Below are positions 8,948-17,049 of a DNA stretch of 64,000 bases, in pieces. A program made the position numbers and the translations under genes. Below the pieces are notes generated by a model. That model was not told where the DNA came from. It did not search any database and worked only from the letters and a program-made list of their open reading frames with translations. The stretch spans positions 1 through 64,000 of the forward strand of contig PLRS01000045.1 in NCBI GenBank assembly GCA_003164035.1, in the 5' to 3' direction. This stretch comes from Bryobacterales bacterium. GTDB taxonomy: Bacteria > Acidobacteriota > Terriglobia > Bryobacterales > Bryobacteraceae. Positions within the stretch are counted from its first letter, which is position 1, and each line of letters opens with the position of its first letter.

Positions 8948-10114
8948 TCACCGGTACGCCGCCACCCCCGTCACTTTTTCGCCGATGATCAGGGCGTGGA
9001 TGTGATCGGTGCCTTCGTAGGTCTTGACGGTTTCCAGGTTGCAAAGATGACGCATCACCGGGTATTCGTCGGTGATGCCGTTGGCGCCCAGCAAGTCGCG
9101 GCTGAGCCGGGCGCACTCGAGCGCCATCGCCACGTTATTGCGTTTGAGCATGGAAATCTGCGCCGGTTCCACCCGGCCCCGATCCTTCAAACGCCCGGCC
9201 TGCACAGCCAGGAGCTGCCCCTTGGTGATTTCCGTGATCATCCAGGCCAGCTTTTCCTGCACCAACTGGTGGGAGGCAATCGGGCGGCCGTCGAACTGCT
9301 TGCGCAAAATGGTGTACTCGCGCGCGGTTTCGTAGCAATCCATGGCCGCGCCCAGCACCCCCCAACCGATGCCGTAACGGGCTTGCGAAAGGCACGAAAG
9401 TGGAGCCTTCAACCCGCCGGCGCCGGCCAGGCGCGCGCTGTCCGGCACGCGGCAATCGGCCATCGACAGGCTGGAAGTCACCGACGCGCGCATGGACCAT
9501 TTGCCGTGGATATCGGAAGTGGAATAGCCTTCGGTGCCGCGCTCGATCAGGAAGCCGACAATTCCCTCTTCGGCCCGCGCCCAGACCACGGCGACGTCGG
9601 CCACGCTGCCGTTGGTGATCCAGGTCTTTTCGCCGTTGAGGATCCAGTCGCCGCCGTCCCGCCGCGCGGTGGTACGCATGCCGGCCGGATTAGAGCCGAA
9701 ATCTGGTTCGGTGAGCCCGAAACAACCCACCGCGCGCCCGCTTTGGAGCAGCGGCAGCCAGTGGTCCTTCTGCCGGTCCGAGCCATATCGCCAGATCGGG
9801 TACATCACCAGCGCGCCCTGCACGCTGATGAAGCTGCGCAGCCCGCTATCGGCGCGCTCGATCTCCTGCATGATGAGGCCGTATTCCACGTTGCTCATGC
9901 CGGCGCAGCCGTAGCCCTCGAGATTTGCGCCCAGAAAACCCAGCTCGGCAAATTCCCCGATCAGCTCGGAAGGGAAGCGCGCCTCGCGGTAGCAATCGCG
10001 CACCAGCGGCACGATTCGCTCTTCGGCAAACCGGCGCGCGGTCTGCCGTACCAGCAGTTCCTCATCGCTGAAAAGCGAGTCCACCCCAAAATAATCGACA
10101 CCCCGAAACGGCAT
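8948..10114 (-). CDS. gcdH: Glutaryl-CoA dehydrogenase-type acyl-CoA dehydrogenase
   Basis: This 388-residue flavoenzyme has the three acyl-CoA dehydrogenase domains. FAD and substrate motifs include CFGLTEPDFGSNPAGM and W-I-L-N-G-E-K-T-W-I-T-N-G. The probable catalytic base is Glu367 in TYEGTDHIHALIIG, the arrangement seen in glutaryl-CoA dehydrogenases, which oxidise and decarboxylate glutaryl-CoA to crotonyl-CoA in lysine/tryptophan and aromatic catabolism. The length is that of a bacterial enzyme without a targeting peptide. No other gene of the pathway is adjacent, so the assignment rests on the protein alone; another short-chain acyl-CoA dehydrogenase remains possible. Confidence 0.88.
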   Translation of the reverse strand: MPFRGVDYFGVDSLFSDEELLVRQTARRFAEERIVPLVRDCYREARFPSELIGEFAELGFLGANLEGYGCAGMSNVEYGLIMQEIERADSGLRSFISVQGALVMYPIWRYGSDRQKDHWLPLLQSGRAVGCFGLTEPDFGSNPAGMRTTARRDGGDWILNGEKTWITNGSVADVAVVWARAEEGIVGFLIERGTEGYSTSDIHGKWSMRASVTSSLSMADCRVPDSARLAGAGGLKAPLSCLSQARYGIGWGVLGAAMDCYETAREYTILRKQFDGRPIASHQLVQEKLAWMITEITKGQLLAVQAGRLKDRGRVEPAQISMLKRNNVAMALECARLSRDLLGANGITDEYPVMRHLCNLETVKTYEGTDHIHALIIGEKVTGVAAYR

Positions 10115-10199
10115 AGAGAGTCACTATTTGAACACGGAACGGGCAGCCGCGTGGCCCAGGGCTGTGACGCCGGGTGCTTTACCGATTTGGGAGTTGGTT

Positions 10200-10295
10200 C
10201 CCGGCAACCGCTCCCTTACGGTCGCGGCTCGGCAAGTGACTGCAAACACGCGGTGTCCCTAACCGAGCCGCGACCGTAAGGGAGCGGTTGCCGGG
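10200..10295. repeat. Palindromic intergenic repeat family A, copy A1
   Basis: Two perfectly complementary 33-base arms (10200-10232 and 10263-10295) flank a 30-base spacer. The core word is CCGCTCCCTTACGGTCGCGG. Paired copies recur at 28398-28472, 51275-51345 and 62641-62710, and a single arm at 50040-50067. The copy lies between the convergent-spaced ends of two minus-strand genes and could fold as a long hairpin in RNA or DNA. Confidence 0.9.
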
Positions 10296-10344
10296 CCTCC
10301 ACTGCGAAATCCCCTGTCAGGCCCTCACCAGGCTGTAACAGGCT

Positions 10345-10372
10345 GACAGACGACAAAAAACGATCGTCTGTC
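10345..10372 (-). terminator. Hairpin just after the hydrolase stop
   Basis: A perfect 9-base stem (GACAGACGA with TCGTCTGTC) encloses a 10-base loop that contains the T run on the minus strand. It begins six bases past the stop of the alpha/beta hydrolase. The T run is in the loop rather than after the stem, so termination is possible but not typical. Confidence 0.4.
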
Positions 10373-10377
10373 CCACC

Positions 10378-11124
10378 CTATTTCTGTTTCTCCAGGAATT
10401 CCAGCAGCAGGCGGTTGAATTCCTCGGGCTTGTCCATCATGATGAAGTGCCCGGAGCCGGAGACCTGGTGGTAATCCAGCAGGGGAAACAGGCGGCTCAT
10501 GTAGGCGCTTTCAGGGTTGGTGAAGATGCCCAGCGCCGGCACTCGCAGCGCGTAGTCGTCGGTTGCGGCAGGCTCCAGCATGACATGCATGGCCCCCACG
10601 GCGGTGGCTTCCGGCGCGGCCATCATCATGGTGAGGATATGACGCTTCTCTTCGGGGGTGGTGGCGCTGGAGAACATGGTCTGAATCACCTGCTCGCGGT
10701 ACCTTCGCCCGTCGGGGCCCCCCATGCGCTGGGCGAAGCCGGCGCGGCTAGCGGCTTCGGCCTCGGTCAGGAGGGCGCCGTCCACCAATACCAGCGCCAC
10801 CGTGCGGGCGGGGAACAGGCGGGCGTAGTGGCGCACCACCCCAACGCCCATGCTGTGGCCCACCAGCACGACGCGGTCCGCCTTGGCCTCTTCGCGTACG
10901 GCCTCGATGGCGCGGGCAAACAGGTCGAGGGTGAAGCGGCCGTCCGCGGGCGGATCGCTCCTGCCGTGGCCGGGCAGGTCTAGCGTGATCGCGCGGTAAA
11001 CCTTCGAGACCACGGGCACCTGGTTCTGCCAGGAGGTTTCATCGCAGGTCCAGCCGTGCACGAAAACGACAGCGAGCCGGTGGGCGTCTCCGGCCGAGGT
11101 CCAATGCACTTTGGCGCCATCCAC
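10378..11124 (-). CDS. Alpha/beta hydrolase, start uncertain
   Basis: The readable protein is about 248 residues from a GTG at 11124 and belongs to the alpha/beta hydrolase fold. It has an oxyanion/N-terminal motif VFVHGWTCDETSW, L-D-L-P-G-H-G-R-S-D, the nucleophile elbow GHSMGVG and a late catalytic His in SGSGHFIMMDKPEEF. The catalytic acid is not obvious. In frame before the GTG lies a hydrophobic stretch resembling a signal peptide (VLLALCLALPLAGA), but it has no ATG, GTG or TTG start. An ATG appears only deep inside the next gene. A decayed family A repeat occupies the place where the start would be. The substrate is unknown. The start chosen is the first standard codon and probably cuts off an export signal. 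Confidence 0.7.
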   Translation of the reverse strand: MDGAKVHWTSAGDAHRLAVVFVHGWTCDETSWQNQVPVVSKVYRAITLDLPGHGRSDPPADGRFTLDLFARAIEAVREEAKADRVVLVGHSMGVGVVRHYARLFPARTVALVLVDGALLTEAEAASRAGFAQRMGGPDGRRYREQVIQTMFSSATTPEEKRHILTMMMAAPEATAVGAMHVMLEPAATDDYALRVPALGIFTNPESAYMSRLFPLLDYHQVSGSGHFIMMDKPEEFNRLLLEFLEKQK

Positions 11125-11184
11125 GGCCGCGCCCGCTAGCGGTAGTGCCAGGCACAGAGCCAGAAGAACCCGGGCGCGGAGATA

Positions 11185-11212
11185 GGCTCCTCCTTCGCAG
11201 TCGCGGCTCTGG
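11185..11212 (-). repeat. Decayed family A repeat arm at the hydrolase 5' end
   Basis: On the minus strand AGAGCCGCGACTGCGAAGGA resembles the right arm of family A with several mismatches. It includes a purine-rich GAAGGAGGAG that would serve as a ribosome binding site for the hydrolase. No second arm is seen. Confidence 0.45.
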
Positions 11213-11228
11213 CTCGCGGTTAACCTGC

Positions 11229-12551
11229 TCAAACCTCCAGCTTCCAGGGGCTGCGGTAGCGTTCGGCAAGGTCGGGCTTGGCGGCGTCCTGCTCCACCGT
11301 CCAATCTGTCTCGTTCCAGTCCAGGCGCGTGCGGTAGCGCATCGACAGGTTGGCCAGCAGGCAGGCGGTGGACGAACGCACGCAGGTTTCGATATCGCTG
11401 GTGGGTTTCTGGCGGGTGCGGATGCACTCGATCCAGTTCTTCCAGTGGGGCACGTTCATCTCGCCCATTTCCTTGTCGTTCTCCCAGGCCGCCGCCTTCA
11501 GCTTCGACTTCGGATTGGGAATCACCCAGCAGCCGCCGCGGCTGACGAAGATGGTGCCCTCGGTGCCGTGGATCGTAGTGCCGGCGCCTTGATCGCGGCC
11601 GAACAGCGGCAGCGGATTGCAGGTGCGGCTTTCGTAGGTCACCAGAAACTTCGGGTAGTAGAACGTCGCCTGCATGGTATCGGGGGTTTGGGTATTGTCG
11701 CGGACGTAGAACTTGTCGCCCAGAGCCACCACCGCGGTGGGCATCGCTTCCCCGAAGCACTGGTGAAGGGGATCGATCAGGTGTACGCCCCAATCGGTCA
11801 TGGGGCCGCCGGCGTAATCCCAAAAGTAGCGGAAGGTGGGGAAGGTCGCGGCCTTCACGCCCCAGCGGTTAAGGTTGAAAGGCCGCTCGGGCGCGGGCCC
11901 GAGCCACATATCCCAATCGAGGTCGCTGGGCGGGTCGCCGTCGGGCGGATTGCCGAAACCCTCGCGCTTGGTTGTGCCGCTTTGAAAGGCGTGGCAGAAG
12001 GTGACGTCGCCCACCGTACCGGCAGCCACCAGCTCGGCGGCCTTGCGGAAGTAGCCGCCCGAGCGCTGCATGGTGCCGGCCTGCACCACCCGGTTGTACT
12101 TGCGCGCGGCCTCCACCATCTTGCGGCCCTCGTCCACGTACGTGCAGGAAGGCTTTTCGACGTAGACGTCCTTGCCCGCCTTGCAAGCCTCCACCTCCAT
12201 ATAGGCGTGCCAGTGGTCGGGGGTCGAGATACAAACCGCGTCGATGGATTTGTCGGCCAGGATCTCGCGGAAGTCCTTCACCGCCTTCACCTGGAAGCCG
12301 CCTTTCTTGGCGGCGGCGACGGCGCGCTCCAGGTGCGGCCCATAGATGTCGCAAACCGCGACGGGCTGGACCTCGGGCACTTTCATGGCGTAGCCCAGGT
12401 TGCCGGAGCCCATCGCGCCCAGGCCGATAAAGGCCACCGAAATGCGGTCGTTGGCGCCTTTCACCTTGCCCGTAAACAAGGAAGCGGTCAGAGCGGTGGC
12501 AGCCCCAACCAACAGATCGCGGCGCGGGATGGTGTTCTGCGTGGATTCCAT
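11229..12551 (-). CDS. Exported Gfo/Idh/MocA family oxidoreductase
   Basis: This 440-residue protein has a twin-arginine leader (PRRDLLVGAATALTASLF), so it is probably exported folded with its nicotinamide cofactor. The Rossmann motif is V-A-F-I-G-L-G-A-M-G-S-G. The family signature EKP appears in KDVYVEKPSCTY, and STPDHWH precedes it. The C-terminal half carries the D-W-D-M-W-L-G-P and D-W-G-V-H-L-I-D-P motifs of the exported subfamily abundant in Acidobacteria, Planctomycetes and Bacteroidetes. These enzymes oxidise or reduce sugars or cyclitols; the substrate here is unknown. A related exported paralogue lies at 51379-52782. Either might be considered for the missing inositol dehydrogenase step, but export argues against it. 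Confidence 0.9.
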   Translation of the reverse strand: MESTQNTIPRRDLLVGAATALTASLFTGKVKGANDRISVAFIGLGAMGSGNLGYAMKVPEVQPVAVCDIYGPHLERAVAAAKKGGFQVKAVKDFREILADKSIDAVCISTPDHWHAYMEVEACKAGKDVYVEKPSCTYVDEGRKMVEAARKYNRVVQAGTMQRSGGYFRKAAELVAAGTVGDVTFCHAFQSGTTKREGFGNPPDGDPPSDLDWDMWLGPAPERPFNLNRWGVKAATFPTFRYFWDYAGGPMTDWGVHLIDPLHQCFGEAMPTAVVALGDKFYVRDNTQTPDTMQATFYYPKFLVTYESRTCNPLPLFGRDQGAGTTIHGTEGTIFVSRGGCWVIPNPKSKLKAAAWENDKEMGEMNVPHWKNWIECIRTRQKPTSDIETCVRSSTACLLANLSMRYRTRLDWNETDWTVEQDAAKPDLAERYRSPWKLEV

Positions 12552-12604
12552 AGCTGACTGCTACGATACCCGATCTCTCCGGCGCGCGCCAGCCTAGCCA
12601 CCGA

Positions 12605-12681
12605 GTGGGACAGGCCTCCTGGCCTGTCGCCGGCTGGAAGAGCCGCGTCGCGGCTACGACAGGCCGGGAGGCCTGTCCCAC
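12605..12681. repeat. Palindromic intergenic repeat family B, copy B1
   Basis: A 77-base element has 25-base arms (12605-12629 and 12657-12681, one mismatch) around an inner hairpin AGCCGCGTCGCGGCT. The 46617-46693 copy has the same length and differs at about five positions by eye. It lies between the oxidoreductase start and the tag stop. Confidence 0.9.
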
Positions 12682-12689
12682 GCGAGCAC

Positions 12690-13262
12690 TTAGCCGCCGA
12701 GCTCCCGGTAACGGAAGCAAGTGACCAGGTGGTCGTTCACCATGCCGGTGGCTTGCATGAAGGCGTAGCAGATGGTGGATCCGACGAAGGTGAATCCGCG
12801 GCGCGCCAGGTCTTTACTCATGGCATCGGATTCGGCGGTTCTGGCGGGCACTTCCTTGGGACTCTGCCAGCGGTTGCACTTGGGGCTGCCGCCGACGAAC
12901 TGCCAGACGTAGCGGTCGAAGCTGCCGAATTCCTTCCGCACGGCCAGAAATGCGCCGGCATTGCGGACGGCGCCGCGGATCTTGAGCCGGTTGCGAACGA
13001 TTCCGGGGTTGGCCAGGAGAAGCTGGATGCGGGCTTCGTCGTAGCGGGCGACCTTGCGGGGATCGAAGCGGTCGAAGGCGGCGCGATAGGCCTTGCGCTT
13101 ATTCAAAATGGTGGACCAGCTCAAGCCGGCCTGGGCGCCCTCCAGGATCAGGAACTCGAACAGCTTGCGGTCGTCGTGGAGAGGCACGCCCCATTCGCGG
13201 TCGTGATACTCCGTCATGGCGGCGCCCGACGACCAGGAGCAGCGGCTCGGTTCGGTAGTCAT
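12690..13262 (-). CDS. tag: DNA-3-methyladenine glycosylase I
   Basis: This 190-residue protein matches Tag, the cytoplasmic base-excision enzyme that removes 3-methyladenine. Key residues are present: Cys8 and His20 at the N-terminus with His and Cys in N-D-H-L-V-T-C for the zinc snap, the YHDREWG motif, Glu41 in LEGAQAGLSW, and GFTFVGSTICYAFMQATG. The length equals the family norm. Its ATG overlaps the stop of the upstream permease as ATGA, so it is translationally coupled to that transporter. This is an unusual pairing with no obvious functional link. Confidence 0.95.
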   Translation of the reverse strand: MTTEPSRCSWSSGAAMTEYHDREWGVPLHDDRKLFEFLILEGAQAGLSWSTILNKRKAYRAAFDRFDPRKVARYDEARIQLLLANPGIVRNRLKIRGAVRNAGAFLAVRKEFGSFDRYVWQFVGGSPKCNRWQSPKEVPARTAESDAMSKDLARRGFTFVGSTICYAFMQATGMVNDHLVTCFRYRELGG

Positions 13263-14680
13263 TTTTTCAAGCGATCTCCGAGGCCGGCTCGGACGATTCG
13301 GACGCTGCCGCGCATAAGCGCGAGATAGATTACACCGGCGACGCCGAAGCCGACGAACCAGGCGTAATCGTAGAGTAAGCGAAGGGCGGGCACGATTAGG
13401 CCGAGCAGAGCGACAACCACGCCGGCCGCGAGCGCGGCGATGGCGCGCCAGTTGACTCCGCTATCGTATTCATAGACGCCGTGGCGGCGATAAAGGTCGC
13501 CCACGCGGAGGCGCGACCGGCGCAGCAGGAAGTAGTCGGCGATCATGACGCCGGCGATGGGCCCGAGCAGGCCGGAATAGCCCACCAGCCAGCCGAAGAT
13601 GTAGGAGCTGAAATCGCTCACGAGTTTCCAGGGCATCATGAGCACGCCCACCACGCCGGTGATCAGGCCGCCGGTGCGGAAGGAAATCAGGCGCGGGTTG
13701 AGGTTGGAAAAATCGTTGGAGGGCGAAACCACGTTGGCCGCGACATTGGTATTCAAAGTCGCCACCAGCAGGGCGACGAGGGCGATGAAGGCGACCACGG
13801 GCTGGTGGAAGCGGCCCAGCAGCTCGACCGGGTCCCAGATGGGGTGGCCGAAGAGCACGGCGGACGCGGAGGTGACGGCCACGCCGATGAACGAGTAGAT
13901 GGTCATGGCGGCGGGCAGCCCGAGCGCCTGGCCCAGCGCTTGCGCCTTTTGCGACTTGGCGTAGCGGGTAAAATCGGGAATGTTGAGCGCCACGGTGGCC
14001 CAGAATCCGACCATGCCGGTGAGCGAGGGAATAAAGAAACGGAGAAACGCCGCACCCGTGTGGAACTTACTGGGGGCGCTCAGGACCGGGCCGAAACCGC
14101 CCGCCTTGCCGGTAATCCACCACAGCAGCAGCAGGCCGATGGCGAGCATGAACGGCGCGCCGACGCCTTCCAGGAATTTGATGGTTTCGATGCCGCGCAA
14201 AATCACCAGGATGTTCAAAGCCCAGAAAGCGAAAAAACAAATCCAGATTCCACCGGGAAAGCGGGCCGCCGCCGGCCATATGATCCGCAGCATGGAATAA
14301 ATGGCCTGGCCGCCGATCCAGGTTTGAATGCCGAACCATCCGCATGCCACCAAGGCGCGCAGCACGGCCGGAACGTTGGCGCCCCTCACGCCGAACGAAG
14401 CGCGCACGAACACTGGAAACGGAATGCCATACTTGGCCCCGGCGTGGGCGTTGAGCAGCATGGGAACAAGCACGATCAGGTTGCCGAGCAGGATCGTTGA
14501 AATCGCCTGCCGCCAGCTCATGCCGCCGGCGATGAGCCCGGATGCCAGCATGTAGGTCGGGATGCAGACCGACATGGCGACCCACAGCGAGGCGTAATTA
14601 TAGGTTCCCCAGGTTCGCCGCGAGAGCGGAATCGGAGCCAGGTCTTCGTTATAAAGAGAGGGGTCGCAGCCGCGAATCAC
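13259..14680 (-). CDS. NCS1 family permease (hydantoin/allantoin/pyrimidine type)
   Basis: This 473-residue polytopic protein opens with S-L-Y-N-E-D-L-A-P-I-P and W-G-T-Y-N-Y-A-S-L-W, hallmarks of the nucleobase-cation-symport-1 family. About 12 hydrophobic helices follow, with GWFGIQTWIGGQAIY in helix 3 and NIPDFTRYAKS before the middle loop. Homologues import hydantoins, allantoin, uracil or cytosine with Na+ or H+. The tag gene overlaps its end by four bases. An M20 amidohydrolase of the carbamoyl/ureido type at 27160-28428 could act on a substrate imported here, but the two genes are about 12 kb apart. The exact substrate cannot be read from sequence. Confidence 0.88.
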   Translation of the reverse strand: MIRGCDPSLYNEDLAPIPLSRRTWGTYNYASLWVAMSVCIPTYMLASGLIAGGMSWRQAISTILLGNLIVLVPMLLNAHAGAKYGIPFPVFVRASFGVRGANVPAVLRALVACGWFGIQTWIGGQAIYSMLRIIWPAAARFPGGIWICFFAFWALNILVILRGIETIKFLEGVGAPFMLAIGLLLLWWITGKAGGFGPVLSAPSKFHTGAAFLRFFIPSLTGMVGFWATVALNIPDFTRYAKSQKAQALGQALGLPAAMTIYSFIGVAVTSASAVLFGHPIWDPVELLGRFHQPVVAFIALVALLVATLNTNVAANVVSPSNDFSNLNPRLISFRTGGLITGVVGVLMMPWKLVSDFSSYIFGWLVGYSGLLGPIAGVMIADYFLLRRSRLRVGDLYRRHGVYEYDSGVNWRAIAALAAGVVVALLGLIVPALRLLYDYAWFVGFGVAGVIYLALMRGSVRIVRAGLGDRLKK

Positions 14681-14890
14681 CTAAAAGGCTCCTGGGGTTG
14701 TCTGCCGGCGCAAAGGCTCCGCCCTTCGTACTACCCTAACATGCAAGGCTCTCGTAGCGCCGGTGTTCTTCGGTCGCCGCTGCTCTTCAGAACGCTCCTC
14801 CAATCGCCGGGTACAGGCTGGCGGAAAAGACGGGCGGTCGCCCACCGGCACGTTCCGGTGATTTCTAGTACTGGCCAGTCAAATCCGATG

Positions 14891-14930
14891 GTGAAAGGAA
14901 TTGAATTCCCAATTTCACTTATGATATACA
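14891..14930 (+). promoter_or_regulatory. Promoter and overlapping palindromic operator of the three-gene cassette
   Basis: A sigma70-like promoter TTGAAT (14901-14906), 18 bases, TATACA (14925-14930) precedes the 320-residue gene. Its -35 box lies inside a two-layer palindrome: GGAATTGAATTCC (14897-14909) flanked by GTGAAA (14891-14896) and TTTCAC (14913-14918). Overlap of the palindrome with the -35 box suggests repression. The low-GC composition differs sharply from the surroundings. Confidence 0.55.
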
Positions 14931-14945
14931 AGCAAGCACTGAGGT

Positions 14946-15908
14946 ATGAATTGGAATTCAGTGCGCGGGATCCTTCAGGAAAGGCTTTGCTCCAGGACGG
15001 AGGGTGGTAAACGCCTCCCAAAGACCCGCCTTAAGCAGTGGTTGGACGAGCTTTACCCGCTGGATTATAGGATCGGCGAGCGTCTGGCCATCTGCCTTTG
15101 CATCGACTTGGTTGCCGGCGCCCTGACCCCCGATCAGGTGGTGCCCGTGATAAAAAGGTCGACGTCTCGCGCGCCTGGGGCCGAACACCCTCTCGAGGCG
15201 TTTGCAGCCGCGGTCGAAGATCTTGGATGCCTCTGCAATCATACGCATATTGCTCATTCCTCGTATGCCCGTGTGCTGAACCTGCGCACTTACAGCAGCT
15301 TCTATCACGAACCTTCCATTCCGGGCGCGTTTGGCGATGAGCTCGAATTAAGGCTGCTAAAGGAAAAGCTGGATGCCGGCCAGGAAGAGGGCGCTCCCAT
15401 GGATGCCATCGACCGAACCTGGAGCGGACGCAGACCGATTGTGTGGGTCACACAATGGACGTTCGTGAGCGAGCTTCGAAAGCGGCTGGGCGAAGAGACC
15501 GCCTCTGAACTGAACGACGTGATGGGACTGGGCTTCGAGGGTGAGCCCTGCAAGCGAACATTCTATGCCATCCGCTACCCGGCCGAGTTCCCGATTGTGT
15601 GCAGGCAGCCAACCACCTTCGATGCGGCGTGGAAGGGACTAACATATTACCTTTCTTATAAGAAGCACGACACCTGGGGTCTGACGCATGCCTGTTCGGG
15701 CCGGCCGTGCGTTTGTTCGCGAACGGCGCCTGCCGCTCCTGAGCGCGTGCATCCGGCGTTTGAGGCGCACTTGAAATTCTTCCGCTGTTTCCCGCTCGGT
15801 ACGGCGCAGCCCGCCTCCGACGACGTAGACGGTCTGCTCGCCGCGGCATATGAAAGGTTGGACGGAGCGCTACGCGCGGCGGTGACGGAGACCGGGCAGA
15901 CGGCCTGA
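14946..15908 (+). CDS. Unknown 320-residue protein, first gene of a novel cassette
   Basis: I do not recognise this protein. It has no signal peptide or membrane segment. The first 60 residues contain a helical segment (KTRLKQWLDELYPLDYRIGE), then a mixed region with FYHEPSIPGAFGDELELRLL and RRPIVWVTQWTFVSELRKRL. A cysteine-containing part (HACSGRPCVC) follows, with a helical tail. The start is uncertain: GAGG lies only one base before the ATG at 14946, and the predicted transcript would begin about 10 bases upstream. The next gene starts 28 bases after the stop on the same strand, so the three genes to 19326 form an operon. Flanking genes are on the opposite strand. Confidence 0.7.
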   Translation: MNWNSVRGILQERLCSRTEGGKRLPKTRLKQWLDELYPLDYRIGERLAICLCIDLVAGALTPDQVVPVIKRSTSRAPGAEHPLEAFAAAVEDLGCLCNHTHIAHSSYARVLNLRTYSSFYHEPSIPGAFGDELELRLLKEKLDAGQEEGAPMDAIDRTWSGRRPIVWVTQWTFVSELRKRLGEETASELNDVMGLGFEGEPCKRTFYAIRYPAEFPIVCRQPTTFDAAWKGLTYYLSYKKHDTWGLTHACSGRPCVCSRTAPAAPERVHPAFEAHLKFFRCFPLGTAQPASDDVDGLLAAAYERLDGALRAAVTETGQTA

Positions 15909-15936
15909 ACGCAAGCCTGGAATACCCGAGGCAGCC

Positions 15937-17040
15937 ATGAGACCGGAGGTTCTGAAAAAGTATTCCGAATTCTCAGCGGAGGATTGGCGCGAGTGGATCG
16001 TGGGCGCGATCCGCCGCCAGCCGGTTTCTCCCCCTCTGTTTCTTGCCAGGGACGAGGATGTCCAACATGGGATCCAGGATGCCTATGCTTCTCTGCCCTC
16101 GGACAAGATGCGCGATGCGCTGAGATCCGGTCTGACTCAGGCGCTCACGAGCACTCCAGTTCTTCCCCACGACGAACAGACCCGCATCCAATTCGCGTAT
16201 TTGTTTCGAATCGCGGCGATATTGAAGCCGCCCGACGCGCGCAACTTTCTTCGCGGGCTGCTGAAGACCGAGGTATTCTCCGGCGTCGAAGCGGCGGGAG
16301 CCGATCTGCACTGCCTGCTGGTGGGCGTCTGCGCCAAGTACGGTATCGATTCGCAGTTCATCCGGGATCTGCACGCCGCGATCCCGCGCATTGGCGGCTG
16401 GCAGTATCCGCTGGCATGCTTCCGCTCGGTGGCGCTCGGCAGCGCCGACGGAGAGGAGGCCTGCCGGTTCCTCGATTATCTGGTGCCCGCGCTGGCGGAT
16501 GGCGCGATCGCGGCGAAGTTGGAAGACGCCATGGAGGTCTGTATGCGGATGCACGGGCTGGAGTCGATCTCCAGGTGGTATCAAACCCACGAGAACTCCA
16601 CCATTCGGGAGCATCCCAGGCAACTGGCGCTATTGGAGGCGCGGCTGAACCAACTCTTAGCCAAAGCGCGGACGCGCGATCTCTTGCATGCGCTGGCTTT
16701 GCCGAAAGTGCTTTTCCAGAAGTACGGACCGGAGGCGATGCTCGAGTTTGTGACCGGGCACCGCCGCGAGCGCGACGCGTGCGTGGAGACACTCGGGAAA
16801 CTCCATGAGCTCGGTCTGAACTGGAAACTAAACGATCCGCATTCGCTGGTGCTGTTTGAGCGCCAGTACCGGCCCGACGCTCCGATCACTTTGAGCCTGA
16901 ACGGCCACGATATCCCGCTCGATCTGGAAGTTCACGAGCAAGAGTACTGGATATTCAATGAAGCCATGCGGTATACGGAGATGACCCCGGCGACTCTGAC
17001 ACTCATGCGACAAAACTACGGAATGACGTACATTGTTTAG
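15937..17040 (+). CDS. Unknown 367-residue helical protein, second gene of the cassette
   Basis: This protein is not recognised. The sequence is predicted mostly helical, without a signal peptide or membrane span. It starts MRPEVLKKYSEFSAEDWREW, contains regularly spaced Leu/Ala helices through about residue 300, and ends with a beta-like segment ITLSLNGHDIPLDLEVHEQE followed by Y-W-I-F-N-E-A-M-R-Y. The start has a purine-rich GAGGCAG box seven bases upstream. It is separated by 28 bases from the preceding gene and 9 from the following one. An adaptor or scaffold role beside the nuclease-like third protein is a guess from context. Confidence 0.7.
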   Translation: MRPEVLKKYSEFSAEDWREWIVGAIRRQPVSPPLFLARDEDVQHGIQDAYASLPSDKMRDALRSGLTQALTSTPVLPHDEQTRIQFAYLFRIAAILKPPDARNFLRGLLKTEVFSGVEAAGADLHCLLVGVCAKYGIDSQFIRDLHAAIPRIGGWQYPLACFRSVALGSADGEEACRFLDYLVPALADGAIAAKLEDAMEVCMRMHGLESISRWYQTHENSTIREHPRQLALLEARLNQLLAKARTRDLLHALALPKVLFQKYGPEAMLEFVTGHRRERDACVETLGKLHELGLNWKLNDPHSLVLFERQYRPDAPITLSLNGHDIPLDLEVHEQEYWIFNEAMRYTEMTPATLTLMRQNYGMTYIV

Positions 17041-17049
17041 AAGGCGCCA

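Noticed and set aside
11125-11823. Upstream extension of the hydrolase to an ATG at 11823
   Set aside because: The extension is Arg/Pro-rich, overlaps the oxidoreductase gene on the same strand and is not protein-like.
12605-12681. CRISPR-like repeat
   Set aside because: Repeats are dispersed single palindromes, not arrays with regular spacers, and no cas genes are present.
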